This document shows positions 28,319 through 34,104 of a stretch of DNA of 34,104 nucleotides, in pieces. Origin of the DNA: a virus; IMG/VR virus record IMGVR_UViG_3300037587_001035, positions 1 to 34,104 of that record; one strand, 5' to 3'. The notes under the pieces are model-generated. The model was not told the DNA's origin, made no database searches, and was given only the letters and a program-made list of their open reading frames with translations. Numbering within the stretch: position 1 is the first letter of the stretch; each line of letters begins with the position of its first letter. The position numbers and the translations under genes were made by a program.

Positions 28319-28639
28319 ATGAGTCAGTTATACGAGCGAGCCAAGTCGGTCGGAACCTTTGCTCAAAATGTGGTATGGTTTTCTCCGGATTATACGCCTT
28401 TAGCTCAAACTGCAAGATCCTCTAATCTAATTATACAAATACAAAGTCCTACGTCTGTGATTGTCGAACTGACAACTGACGGAACTAATTTTTTCGTAAT
28501 AAACTCAGGTAATCCTATTCCAGTTGGCTTTTCTCAATTCGATATTTTTGTAACAAAAGATGATAGGGTTAATCTAAGGACTACGGACGGAGCCGGAATA
28601 TCAGTCGATTGCAGATTGGTCAATGATCTAACTGGATAA
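28319..28639 (+). CDS. Beta-rich virion protein, 106 aa
   Basis: The product has NLIIQIQSPTSVIVELTTDG, a FDIFVTKDDRVNLRTTDGAG segment and a VDCRLVND end. It resembles the protein at 1-357 in strand order and in the DG turn, D-x-V-x-x-R strand and C-R strand. First gene after a class I promoter box and upstream of two lectin-like paralogues. Probably a decoration or fibre-base subunit. No family named. Confidence 0.6.
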   Translation: MSQLYERAKSVGTFAQNVVWFSPDYTPLAQTARSSNLIIQIQSPTSVIVELTTDGTNFFVINSGNPIPVGFSQFDIFVTKDDRVNLRTTDGAGISVDCRLVNDLTG

Positions 28640-28644
28640 CTCTA

Positions 28645-29400
28645 ATGGCTAGATTTCCAATTCAAGGATCTGGAACTGGAGGAGCTGGTCCCACGCCTCC
28701 TCCGTTTGCCGGATTCCCAAGCAATACGCTAAACAGTTTTTTCTTGTTTGACGATTTCTTCTATTCAAATCCTCCGACAACAATTTCCGAAATCTATAAT
28801 GTCTATGGAACTGGAGAGGTCGGTGATGCAAGCGACACTAATGATAACGGACAGTTTAACCTCAGAACATCTGAATTACTTGGATCAGTAGTCGGTGTAA
28901 CAACCACACTCGATAATGCAGTAATTCTAGGAAATCGTAGCTGGGAGGTTAATCTTATTTTGAAATTTGACGGTGAAACTAATACGATAGGCATAGCCGG
29001 ACTCACTTCGGGAGAAACAAGAGAAGGGACAACGATAGCCTCACTTATAGCGTCCTTCGGACACGGAGCATGGTTTGACTTTGATTCAGCTTCTAGTGCT
29101 AACTGGCGAGCCGTGACAAAAAGTAACAGTAGTGGATTAACAACTACTACGGACACCGGAGTCGTTGTTTTTGGAGCTTCGTTTTACAGATTAAGAATAA
29201 TTAATACAAGAGGAGTCGATACTAAATTCTTTATTGGAAGTCCTGGACTTGAGCCGATTAACTTAGTGGCAACGCACACAACCAATTTACCGGATGATGA
29301 AATGATAATGAATATTTCGTATAACAATAAGCAAGCACTTCAAAATCAGAATGGCGATATTGATATGTGGCAATGGGTAGGAGAGAGGCGAGCGTTCTAA
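28645..29400 (+). CDS. Lectin-like virion protein A, 251 aa
   Basis: After a Gly/Pro-rich N-terminus the product has FFLFDDFFYSN, a typical start of phage concanavalin-like beta-sandwich modules. Then follow WEVNLILKFDG, GAWFDFDSASSANWRAVT, TTTDTGV, a FYRLRIINTRGVDTKFFI strand, and DMWQWVGERRAF at the end. The next gene encodes a clear relative: the F-D-D/E-F start, S-x-N-W-x-A-x-T, D-T-G-V, T-R-G-x-D-T and D-M-W-x-x motifs recur in order. Likely capsid or tail fibres that bind surface glycans. TAATG couples the two. Confidence 0.6.
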   Translation: MARFPIQGSGTGGAGPTPPPFAGFPSNTLNSFFLFDDFFYSNPPTTISEIYNVYGTGEVGDASDTNDNGQFNLRTSELLGSVVGVTTTLDNAVILGNRSWEVNLILKFDGETNTIGIAGLTSGETREGTTIASLIASFGHGAWFDFDSASSANWRAVTKSNSSGLTTTTDTGVVVFGASFYRLRIINTRGVDTKFFIGSPGLEPINLVATHTTNLPDDEMIMNISYNNKQALQNQNGDIDMWQWVGERRAF

Positions 29401-30125
29401 TGGGACGTGATTTTGCTTTTCCAGTTCGAGGCGATGAGGTCAGAGGAGTCCCTCCAAGAGGAGCAATTCCTTTTGTAGCAACTGATCAAACAGCTTGGCT
29501 CTTTGACGAGTTTAGATATATTTCACCGAATCAATCAACTGGAGTTTTTTCAGATATGTATGAAACTGCTAACGGAATCGTAGCCGGAGGAGGAGGACTC
29601 GGAAATATTCAACTCGATTCAAATAGTGTTGTAGCCGGAGAGAGTGGGACGTTTGCAACTGAGGGAGGATTTGAATGGTCAACTCCGACAGAATTTTGGA
29701 TGAAACAAAGAGTCAATCTCCAAGCTCTAACAGCTAATCAGATGATTGCACTTGGAGCTATGACCAATCAACCGTCTGGCCAAACAACAAGAGCTTCATT
29801 ATTGACAGCATTAAACAATTCAATCGGATTTATCTTTAATTCAACGGATAGTCCAAATTGGCACGCTTATACTGTAAGTGCCGGAACTTCGACATTAGTT
29901 GACACCGGAGTAGCTGGCTCAACTAGTAAAATCAATTTAGAAATGATAATGAAAACAAGAGGCTTGGACACAATAATCTATTACATAAATAACGAGGTCG
30001 TAGCTCAGATCACGACAAATATTCCGGCAACTGCATTTTTCATGTTAGCTGGCACTTGGAATAAAACTATTGCCTCAAGTATCTTAACAGTCGATATGTG
30101 GGAGTTTCAAGTAAATAGGTTTTAG
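29400..30125 (+). CDS. Lectin-like virion protein B, 241 aa
   Basis: ATG 29400 (TAATG overlap) is used; an ATG at 29367 would overlap the upstream paralogue. Motifs shared with protein A: LFDEFRY, SPNWHAYTVSAG, LVDTGV, KTRGLDTIIYYI and VDMWEFQV. Residues 60-70 hold a Gly run (AGGGGLG). The two genes arose by tandem duplication followed by divergence. Shared role as concanavalin-type surface proteins is inferred from the F-D-x-F start and the beta-sandwich pattern. Confidence 0.6.
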   Translation: MGRDFAFPVRGDEVRGVPPRGAIPFVATDQTAWLFDEFRYISPNQSTGVFSDMYETANGIVAGGGGLGNIQLDSNSVVAGESGTFATEGGFEWSTPTEFWMKQRVNLQALTANQMIALGAMTNQPSGQTTRASLLTALNNSIGFIFNSTDSPNWHAYTVSAGTSTLVDTGVAGSTSKINLEMIMKTRGLDTIIYYINNEVVAQITTNIPATAFFMLAGTWNKTIASSILTVDMWEFQVNRF

Positions 30126-30127
30126 AT

Positions 30128-30676
30128 ATGACTAGATTTAGCAGAATACGTTATGAAACTATTGGAGGAGGAGCCGGAGGAGCCACTGAAAAGATAGGAG
30201 AGTTTGACGTAACTGTCGCTCAAGCTACAATGCCAGTTACTTTCACGTTACCCATAACTCCGGCCAGTATTGCAGAAGTAACGATCATAGCCGAGTTTCA
30301 AACATCAGTCGTCTCATTAATCAAAATGTCGTTTGCCGGATTAGCCGGAGTGAGTCTTAGAGCGATTGGTATGAAGGTCACTGGACTCGGAGTCGGAGTC
30401 GGCTTTGTAAATAATGAAGTTAATTTGTTAGGGACTGGATTTAACTTTGAACTGTTCGGATCTCAATTTATGAAAGCTACTTTAAAACTTCCAGTTGACG
30501 GAACGCCTCAAGGGACAATAGATGAATCGGCAAACGTGGGCTCGGCTGATCGTGGCAGACGAGGCACTTGGACTGGCGATACTAATTCTACCTTAATTAC
30601 CGGAGTTACTTTGAATAATGTAAGTGGACTTTTTGCAATAGGCTCATCCGTCAGAGTTTATGCACTCAAAAGATAA
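30128..30676 (+). CDS. Beta-rich virion protein, 182 aa
   Basis: The product has a Gly-rich N-terminus (IGGGAGGA), then many hydrophobic strands (MPVTFTLPITP; VTIIAEFQ; VVSLIKMSF; GVGVGFVNNEVNLLG) and a C-terminal GSSVRVYALKR. No Cys, no catalytic motif. It lies in the cassette of lectin-like genes and its end overlaps the start of the helical paralogue by 17 nt. Probably a fibre or decoration subunit. Confidence 0.55.
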   Translation: MTRFSRIRYETIGGGAGGATEKIGEFDVTVAQATMPVTFTLPITPASIAEVTIIAEFQTSVVSLIKMSFAGLAGVSLRAIGMKVTGLGVGVGFVNNEVNLLGTGFNFELFGSQFMKATLKLPVDGTPQGTIDESANVGSADRGRRGTWTGDTNSTLITGVTLNNVSGLFAIGSSVRVYALKR

Positions 30677-30983
30677 AATCTGTCTTAGATACTGGCATAG
30701 AATATATCATATCGAGAGGAGAGGATTCTACTCTTTTTATGAGATAAAAAAACTTGTAAAAGATATTGAAAAAATAAAAAACGACTGTCCTGAAAGTGAG
30801 AGACTCGTTGAGATTATCGATCAGTGTTATAACGACATGGACTCGGCTGACGTATTCAAACGATTATCACTTCTTACTCAACTCAGAACTATTTTTCATA
30901 GAAGATTAAAGGAAATTGGCTGTAATCCTCTAACTTTTGATAAAACAAACAAGCTAGCCAAGACTGTGAAAACACTTGTATAG
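30660..30983 (+). CDS. Helical protein (107 aa), paralogue of the 28032-28298 product
   Basis: The N-terminal helix CLRYWHRIYHIERRGFYS matches the same position in the paralogue; IKKLVKDIEKIKN and LLTQLRTIFHRRLKEIG match its second and third helices. A 20-residue C-terminal extension precedes the shared KTLV end, in which the next promoter box is embedded. ATG 30660 lies within the previous gene. Possible role: assembly chaperone or regulator of the scaffold/capsid transcript it precedes. Confidence 0.6.
   Translation: MHSKDKICLRYWHRIYHIERRGFYSFYEIKKLVKDIEKIKNDCPESERLVEIIDQCYNDMDSADVFKRLSLLTQLRTIFHRRLKEIGCNPLTFDKTNKLAKTVKTLV
30971..30982 (+). promoter_or_regulatory. Class I promoter box inside the end of the 30660 gene
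   Basis: AACACTTGTATA is again part of the final codons K-T-L-V-stop (30969-30983) and ends 23 nt before ATG 31005. Confidence 0.75.
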
Positions 30984-31004
30984 TTTAACACTAGAAGAAT
31001 TTTA

Positions 31005-31928
31005 ATGGATTATAAAAAGAAACTACGAGAATGTCGATCATGTGCCGAAGCTAGGCCAGTAATGGAAGCTCTACACATGGGACCAAGTTCTCAACAATTA
31101 ATGGACTACTACTATCAATTACGAGCTAGTAAAGATCCACGACAACAAGCTCATGGCGAAAACGCCTTTGCGACAGCAATCCAAGAAACTGACGAAGAAA
31201 ACGATAAGAAACATCAAGAAGCTAACGGAGGACTTCATAGAGATCAAGGAGGAGAAGCTGATATTGCCGGAATCATTGGTAAAGAAAAACATCAAGAGGC
31301 CGATGAAATTACCGGAGCATTAGATTCTCATCAATCATCCGATATCGATATGCCTTATCAAAAAGAAGGTAAAGACACTCCAGAGTCAGCGATTGAATCA
31401 ATGCAAGGAGGAGCCGGAGCCGGAACTAGTCAAATGGGAGCCGGAGTATCTGACGGACTAAAAGAAAATATGCCCGGTATGATGCCCCAATTACCTCAGA
31501 ATGGTATGCCTCCAATGGCTCCAGAAGTTCAACAAGCTATGCAACCTCAGATGCCTAAGATGCCTCAGATGAATACTCCAATGGCTATGAGACAGATGCA
31601 ATACACTGTCGAGCAAAACAACAAGAGTCTCTTTAATCGTGTGATTAATCCTCTCATTAGAGAAGTTAAGAAACTTCGAGAAGCTAACATAGCACTTGAT
31701 AAAAAAATTCAAGAGACACAATCTAATGCCGGATCAATGAAACTCGACTTGGATAAAGTTAGAGAAAATTCAGTTGTTAGAGAACATTCAATCAGAGAGA
31801 CAATTCCAGGAACGAGCATTGAAGTCCCAAGTATGACTCATCCAAGAGCCGAACTTGAAAACAAACGCTTTGAGATCGCACAACTCGACAAAGAATTACA
31901 AAAAGCAAAACCTAGCATATACACTTAA
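31005..31928 (+). CDS. Scaffold-like protein, 307 aa
   Basis: Gene order (protease upstream, decoration and major capsid downstream) and composition support a capsid scaffold. The N-terminal helical region has DYKKKLRECRSCAEARPV. There are two KKHQEA/KEKHQEA segments, a Met/Pro/Gln-rich middle (QPQMPKMPQMNTPMAMRQ), and a C-terminal coiled coil (VIRE/IKKL-type heptads around residues 215-300, ENKRFEIAQLDKELQKAK). Scaffolds are helical, polar and removed by the prohead protease. The HQE-A sites would suit that. Driven from a class I promoter and followed by a T-rich terminator. Confidence 0.65.
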   Translation: MDYKKKLRECRSCAEARPVMEALHMGPSSQQLMDYYYQLRASKDPRQQAHGENAFATAIQETDEENDKKHQEANGGLHRDQGGEADIAGIIGKEKHQEADEITGALDSHQSSDIDMPYQKEGKDTPESAIESMQGGAGAGTSQMGAGVSDGLKENMPGMMPQLPQNGMPPMAPEVQQAMQPQMPKMPQMNTPMAMRQMQYTVEQNNKSLFNRVINPLIREVKKLREANIALDKKIQETQSNAGSMKLDLDKVRENSVVREHSIRETIPGTSIEVPSMTHPRAELENKRFEIAQLDKELQKAKPSIYT

Positions 31929-31933
31929 TCCCA

Positions 31934-31947
31934 CTTTTCTTTTTTTT
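31934..31947 (+). terminator. T-rich terminator after the scaffold gene
   Basis: CTTTTCTTTTTTTT follows the TAA at 31926-31928 with CCCA between. Long T tract without hairpin, as for archaeal intrinsic termination. The next promoter box begins 3 nt later, so the decoration/capsid mRNA is separated from the scaffold mRNA. Confidence 0.6.
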
Positions 31948-31950
31948 AAT

Positions 31951-31962
31951 AACACTTGTATA
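31951..31962 (+). promoter_or_regulatory. Class I promoter box for the decoration and major capsid genes
   Basis: AACACTTGTATA ends 25 nt before ATG 31988, after a T-rich terminator, giving the capsid genes a dedicated promoter. The start context is AGCATG. Confidence 0.8.
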
Positions 31963-31987
31963 GTAATACGAGAATGAAATTTTAAGC

Positions 31988-32449
31988 ATGACTGATAAAT
32001 ACGCAGGACTTTTTGACGGAGCCATCGATGAGCGAGCTTATGTAGTGAACGCCATCGCTGATGAGTCAATTACAATAGGATCTCCAGTCATTATCGTAGC
32101 CCCGGCAACTGGCGAACTCTTACCAAGAGTCGAGCCAACTGATTCCCAAGGTATCTATATCTATGGAATTTGTGTCGGAGGGGACGCTAATGGCATTTAC
32201 GGAGGAGCTAGCGAAGTAGCTGGCTTAGCCGGAGATTCTGTTAAAGTTTGTGTCAATGGTCGTTGTAAAGCAAGAGTTGACGGAGTTATTGGAGCAATCG
32301 CAATAGGTGATCCATTAACAAGCTCTGGCACTGACGGTGTAGCTGAGATTAGTGTTGTAGCCGATGTAACATTCGGTAGAGCACTACAACCAAGCACAGC
32401 GTCAACCGATTTCATAGCTGTCCATGTGGACCAAGAGGGAGTGTTGTAG
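31988..32449 (+). CDS. Capsid decoration / stabilisation protein, 153 aa
   Basis: Compact beta protein: NAIADESITIGSPVIIVAPA, GIYIYGICVGGDANGIYGG, GDSVKVCVNGRCKARVDG and GDPLTSSGTDGVAEI. The series 'V-x-A-x-G-x-V-x-V', then 'V-x-G-x-C-x-x-x-V-D' and 'G-D-P-L-x-x-S' is the familiar order of small phage head decoration proteins (DUF2190-like). It precedes the major capsid gene by 1 nt and is driven by a strong box, so it should be abundant. Trimers at capsid three-fold sites are expected by family analogy. Confidence 0.75.
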   Translation: MTDKYAGLFDGAIDERAYVVNAIADESITIGSPVIIVAPATGELLPRVEPTDSQGIYIYGICVGGDANGIYGGASEVAGLAGDSVKVCVNGRCKARVDGVIGAIAIGDPLTSSGTDGVAEISVVADVTFGRALQPSTASTDFIAVHVDQEGVL

Positions 32450-32450
32450 A

Positions 32451-33656
32451 ATGGTAAAATACAATTCTGAAAAAGTAACACGACAATCCTTAATGGACTT
32501 GCCAGAGATGGCCCACATTAGAGAAGCTTTGACAATCGGAGCCGAAGCTAATCGTCAGATTGGCCGTCCTATGGACACATGGAAGCCAATCAGAGAAACT
32601 CCACTTTCAGCCTTTTTCGACAAATCTCAAGGCTCATTAGAGAATATGAGATTAAATCCAAATCTCAACGAAATTTGGTATAGACAGTATGGAATAAGAA
32701 TCGGTGACATGGCAAAGACTAACCCCTACATAGGAGGCCGAGCTTTGCAAGAAACTGTTTCCGTTCCAAACACTTTGTCAATATTAAAAATCGCTGACGA
32801 AATAATCGAAGGGGCCGAGCCTTGGAGTGACTGGAAACAATACGACAGACTAATTGATATGGACACTCCAAAAGTCAACGTCCCACGAACGCAATACACA
32901 GATACAGTCGGAGGATCTAAAACAGATAATCCTACGATAAACATTTTCGCTGAGTCCGGAGGAAAACCTCCAGTAATCGGAGGAAAAGTTGAACCAATAG
33001 AACTTGATTGTAGCAATACAAAAAATAGTTTTAGAGGAACTATCCAAGTAGAGCGTAACGATGTAAAAGACAATAACTTCCTTGCAGTTGAACAACCACT
33101 CAAAAATGCTGGAAACATGATTTACTTCCTTGTTGGAAAACGTCAAATCGACAACCTTGTCGCAACGACAACAACTAACACGGACACAAAAGCAAATCTT
33201 GATCTAGCTACTCCAGTTCAGAGCGAGTTTGAAGCTTTGTCAAGAGTTATCAGATCATTATTCCCTGGAACTCAGAGGAATAGAGCAGATACAATGTTCA
33301 TTAATCCGGCTGATGCGTTTCTAGCAGTAGCAACCTCAACCGGAGCAAGTGGATCTTATCCGTTCTTATCTCGATTCATTCTAGGTCCAACGGACAACAA
33401 AGACGTAGTGAATAACTCCGGCCTTGCCAGTTCATTAGGATTGAAAAATGTTTGGGAGACTCCTCAGATTGCAGAAGGAACTGTGATGATAACAAAACGT
33501 GACGTGGCTCAAGTAACTGGACTCCGAGAGGATCTAACACTTGAAAACTTTGACTTAACAGTTGGAGGACTCTATAACACTGACCTCGTTATCCGATTCG
33601 ATGTGCAACAAGCCTTCGAGGACGGAGCTTTCAAGATCACGGCATTTAATGTATAG
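32451..33656 (+). CDS. Major capsid protein (HK97-like), 401 aa
   Basis: A 401-residue product of typical capsid size. The N-terminal ~90 residues are polar and helical (LPEMAHIREALTIGAEANRQ). A central long-helix region with NIFAESGGKPPVIGG and LDCSNTKNSFRGTIQVERND fits the extended loop and P domain. IYFLVGKRQIDNLVATTTTN, FEALSRVIRSLFPG, TMFINPADAFLAVAT and a C-terminal beta region (DLVIRFDVQQAFEDGAFKI) complete the A domain pattern. ATG 32451 is used; an in-frame TTG/CTG upstream would overlap the decoration gene. Whether the first segment is removed by the encoded protease cannot be told. Confidence 0.8.
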   Translation: MVKYNSEKVTRQSLMDLPEMAHIREALTIGAEANRQIGRPMDTWKPIRETPLSAFFDKSQGSLENMRLNPNLNEIWYRQYGIRIGDMAKTNPYIGGRALQETVSVPNTLSILKIADEIIEGAEPWSDWKQYDRLIDMDTPKVNVPRTQYTDTVGGSKTDNPTINIFAESGGKPPVIGGKVEPIELDCSNTKNSFRGTIQVERNDVKDNNFLAVEQPLKNAGNMIYFLVGKRQIDNLVATTTTNTDTKANLDLATPVQSEFEALSRVIRSLFPGTQRNRADTMFINPADAFLAVATSTGASGSYPFLSRFILGPTDNKDVVNNSGLASSLGLKNVWETPQIAEGTVMITKRDVAQVTGLREDLTLENFDLTVGGLYNTDLVIRFDVQQAFEDGAFKITAFNV

Positions 33657-33665
33657 GTGATTTGA

Positions 33666-33899
33666 ATGGGAAAACTAACTTGTCAACACTGTGGGGCCGT
33701 AGCAAAAGCAGATACTCGCAAAGACGCTGATGATCTAATTGACCACGCAAGAGGTAAAATGATCGGCCGTCCTTGTTCGGGCTTAGAGTCCGACTTGAGA
33801 TGGACTGGAGCTAACGACTCTCCAAGAGTTGAGAAGGTAGAAACAGACACAGAAGTCAAAAGTCCAAAGAAAACAAACAAAAAATCCAAAAGGGGTTAA
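33666..33899 (+). CDS. Zinc-finger protein, 77 aa
   Basis: The N-terminal part has LTCQHCGAVAKA (C6, C9), a His at 27 and a Cys at 37: a C2HC site. The C-terminal third is Lys/Thr rich (SPKKTNKKSKRG), a probable nucleic-acid-binding tail. It follows the major capsid gene by 9 nt in the same transcript and ends before a T-rich terminator. Among structural genes a zinc protein is unusual; it may bind packaged DNA or act in late control. Confidence 0.65.
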   Translation: MGKLTCQHCGAVAKADTRKDADDLIDHARGKMIGRPCSGLESDLRWTGANDSPRVEKVETDTEVKSPKKTNKKSKRG

Positions 33900-33905
33900 A
33901 CCCTA

Positions 33906-33918
33906 TTTTCTCTTTTTT
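33906..33918 (+). terminator. T-rich terminator after the capsid operon
   Basis: TTTTCTCTTTTTT lies just after the TAA at 33897-33899 with ACCCTA between, matching the C-run plus T-rich pattern after the scaffold gene (31929-31947) and the 9758 gene. Confidence 0.6.
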
Positions 33919-33921
33919 ATC

Positions 33922-34104
33922 ATGGACGATTTAATATTCGGAATTGAGCCAGCTCATGTGCTAGTCGTGCTCGTAGGCGTGGGAGGCTCTATTATCGCAT
34001 ATCTCTATAAAATTAACAGATGCCTTGGAAAACAAGAAGGCCGATTGGATTCCCTGGAGAAATCTTTTGGCCGAATAGCCGAGTCACTTTTATCACATCT
34101 TGAC
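33922..34104 (+). CDS. Membrane protein, cut by the window end (61 codons visible)
   Basis: ATG 33922 opens a frame with no stop before the window end. The visible product has an acidic N-terminus (DDLIFGIEPA), one membrane helix (HVLVVLVGVGGSIIAYLY), and a charged helix (KQEGRLDSLEKSFGRIAESL). It resembles one-pass membrane proteins with a cytosolic coiled coil (holin- or hemolysin-XhlA-like in layout), but no signature is seen. If the two window ends were directly joined it would run in frame into the first gene of the window. Confidence 0.55.
   Translation, partial: MDDLIFGIEPAHVLVVLVGVGGSIIAYLYKINRCLGKQEGRLDSLEKSFGRIAESLLSHLD

Noticed and set aside
1-34104. tRNA or rRNA genes
   Set aside because: I looked for T-arm-like GGTTCRA strings with matching acceptor stems and for rRNA-like conserved stretches and found none that hold up.

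Overview
The window looks like most of the genome of a tailed (head-tail, HK97-type) double-stranded DNA virus of an archaeon. The virus call rests on a large terminase, a portal, a Mu F-type head protein fused to a prohead-protease-like domain, a scaffold-like protein, a capsid decoration protein, an HK97-like major capsid protein, connector and tail genes, and a large tail hub. The archaeal call rests on regulatory signals. An identical 12-base box (AACACTTGTATA) lies 22-26 nt before five start codons, which is BRE/TATA geometry for leaderless or nearly leaderless transcripts. T-rich 3' ends follow genes without classical hairpins, and there is a very large number of zinc-ribbon miniproteins. 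The exact host cannot be read from the sequence; Nitrososphaeria (Thaumarchaeota) is a guess only.

Layout. 1-9733: connector, tail, hub and receptor-binding genes, nearly all on + and joined by TAATG, ATGA or TTGA overlaps. 9758-10087: a coiled-coil protein. 10129-10290: nested inverted repeats between convergent genes. 10288-10888: a divergent regulatory switch, with two zinc proteins on - and a ribbon-helix-helix protein on +. 10845-19285: the accessory and early region, a dense run of tiny genes. It includes a DUF559-like nuclease, an MT-A70 adenine methyltransferase, a ParB-like protein, small membrane proteins and about 14 zinc-ribbon microproteins of 30-60 residues. Many of these are below usual gene-calling cut-offs and are listed here from direct translation. 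19286-19761: noncoding, with five copies of a CAATACCTCC-type repeat in alternating orientation plus an 11-bp triple repeat, a candidate packaging site or origin. 19762-28000: small and large terminase, portal, small genes, and the head-morphogenesis/protease protein. 27927-28030: a previously unannotated-looking structured RNA element. 28032-33656: two related helical proteins flanking a cassette of beta-rich (lectin-like) virion proteins, then scaffold, decoration protein and major capsid protein. 33666-34104: a zinc protein and a cut-off membrane protein.

No polymerase, helicase, primase, integrase or recognisable lysis enzyme is visible, so replication probably relies on the host, or the genes are unrecognised or outside the window. 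The right end (capsid) and left end (connector and tail) would be adjacent in a normal structural operon. The window may therefore be a permuted near-complete genome. No terminal repeat is visible, and simply joining the ends would fuse the last open frame in phase with the first gene.

The observations most worth following are the structured RNA at 27927-28030, the zinc-ribbon microgene array, the alternating repeats before the terminase genes, and the promoter box built into the stop codons of two paralogous genes.
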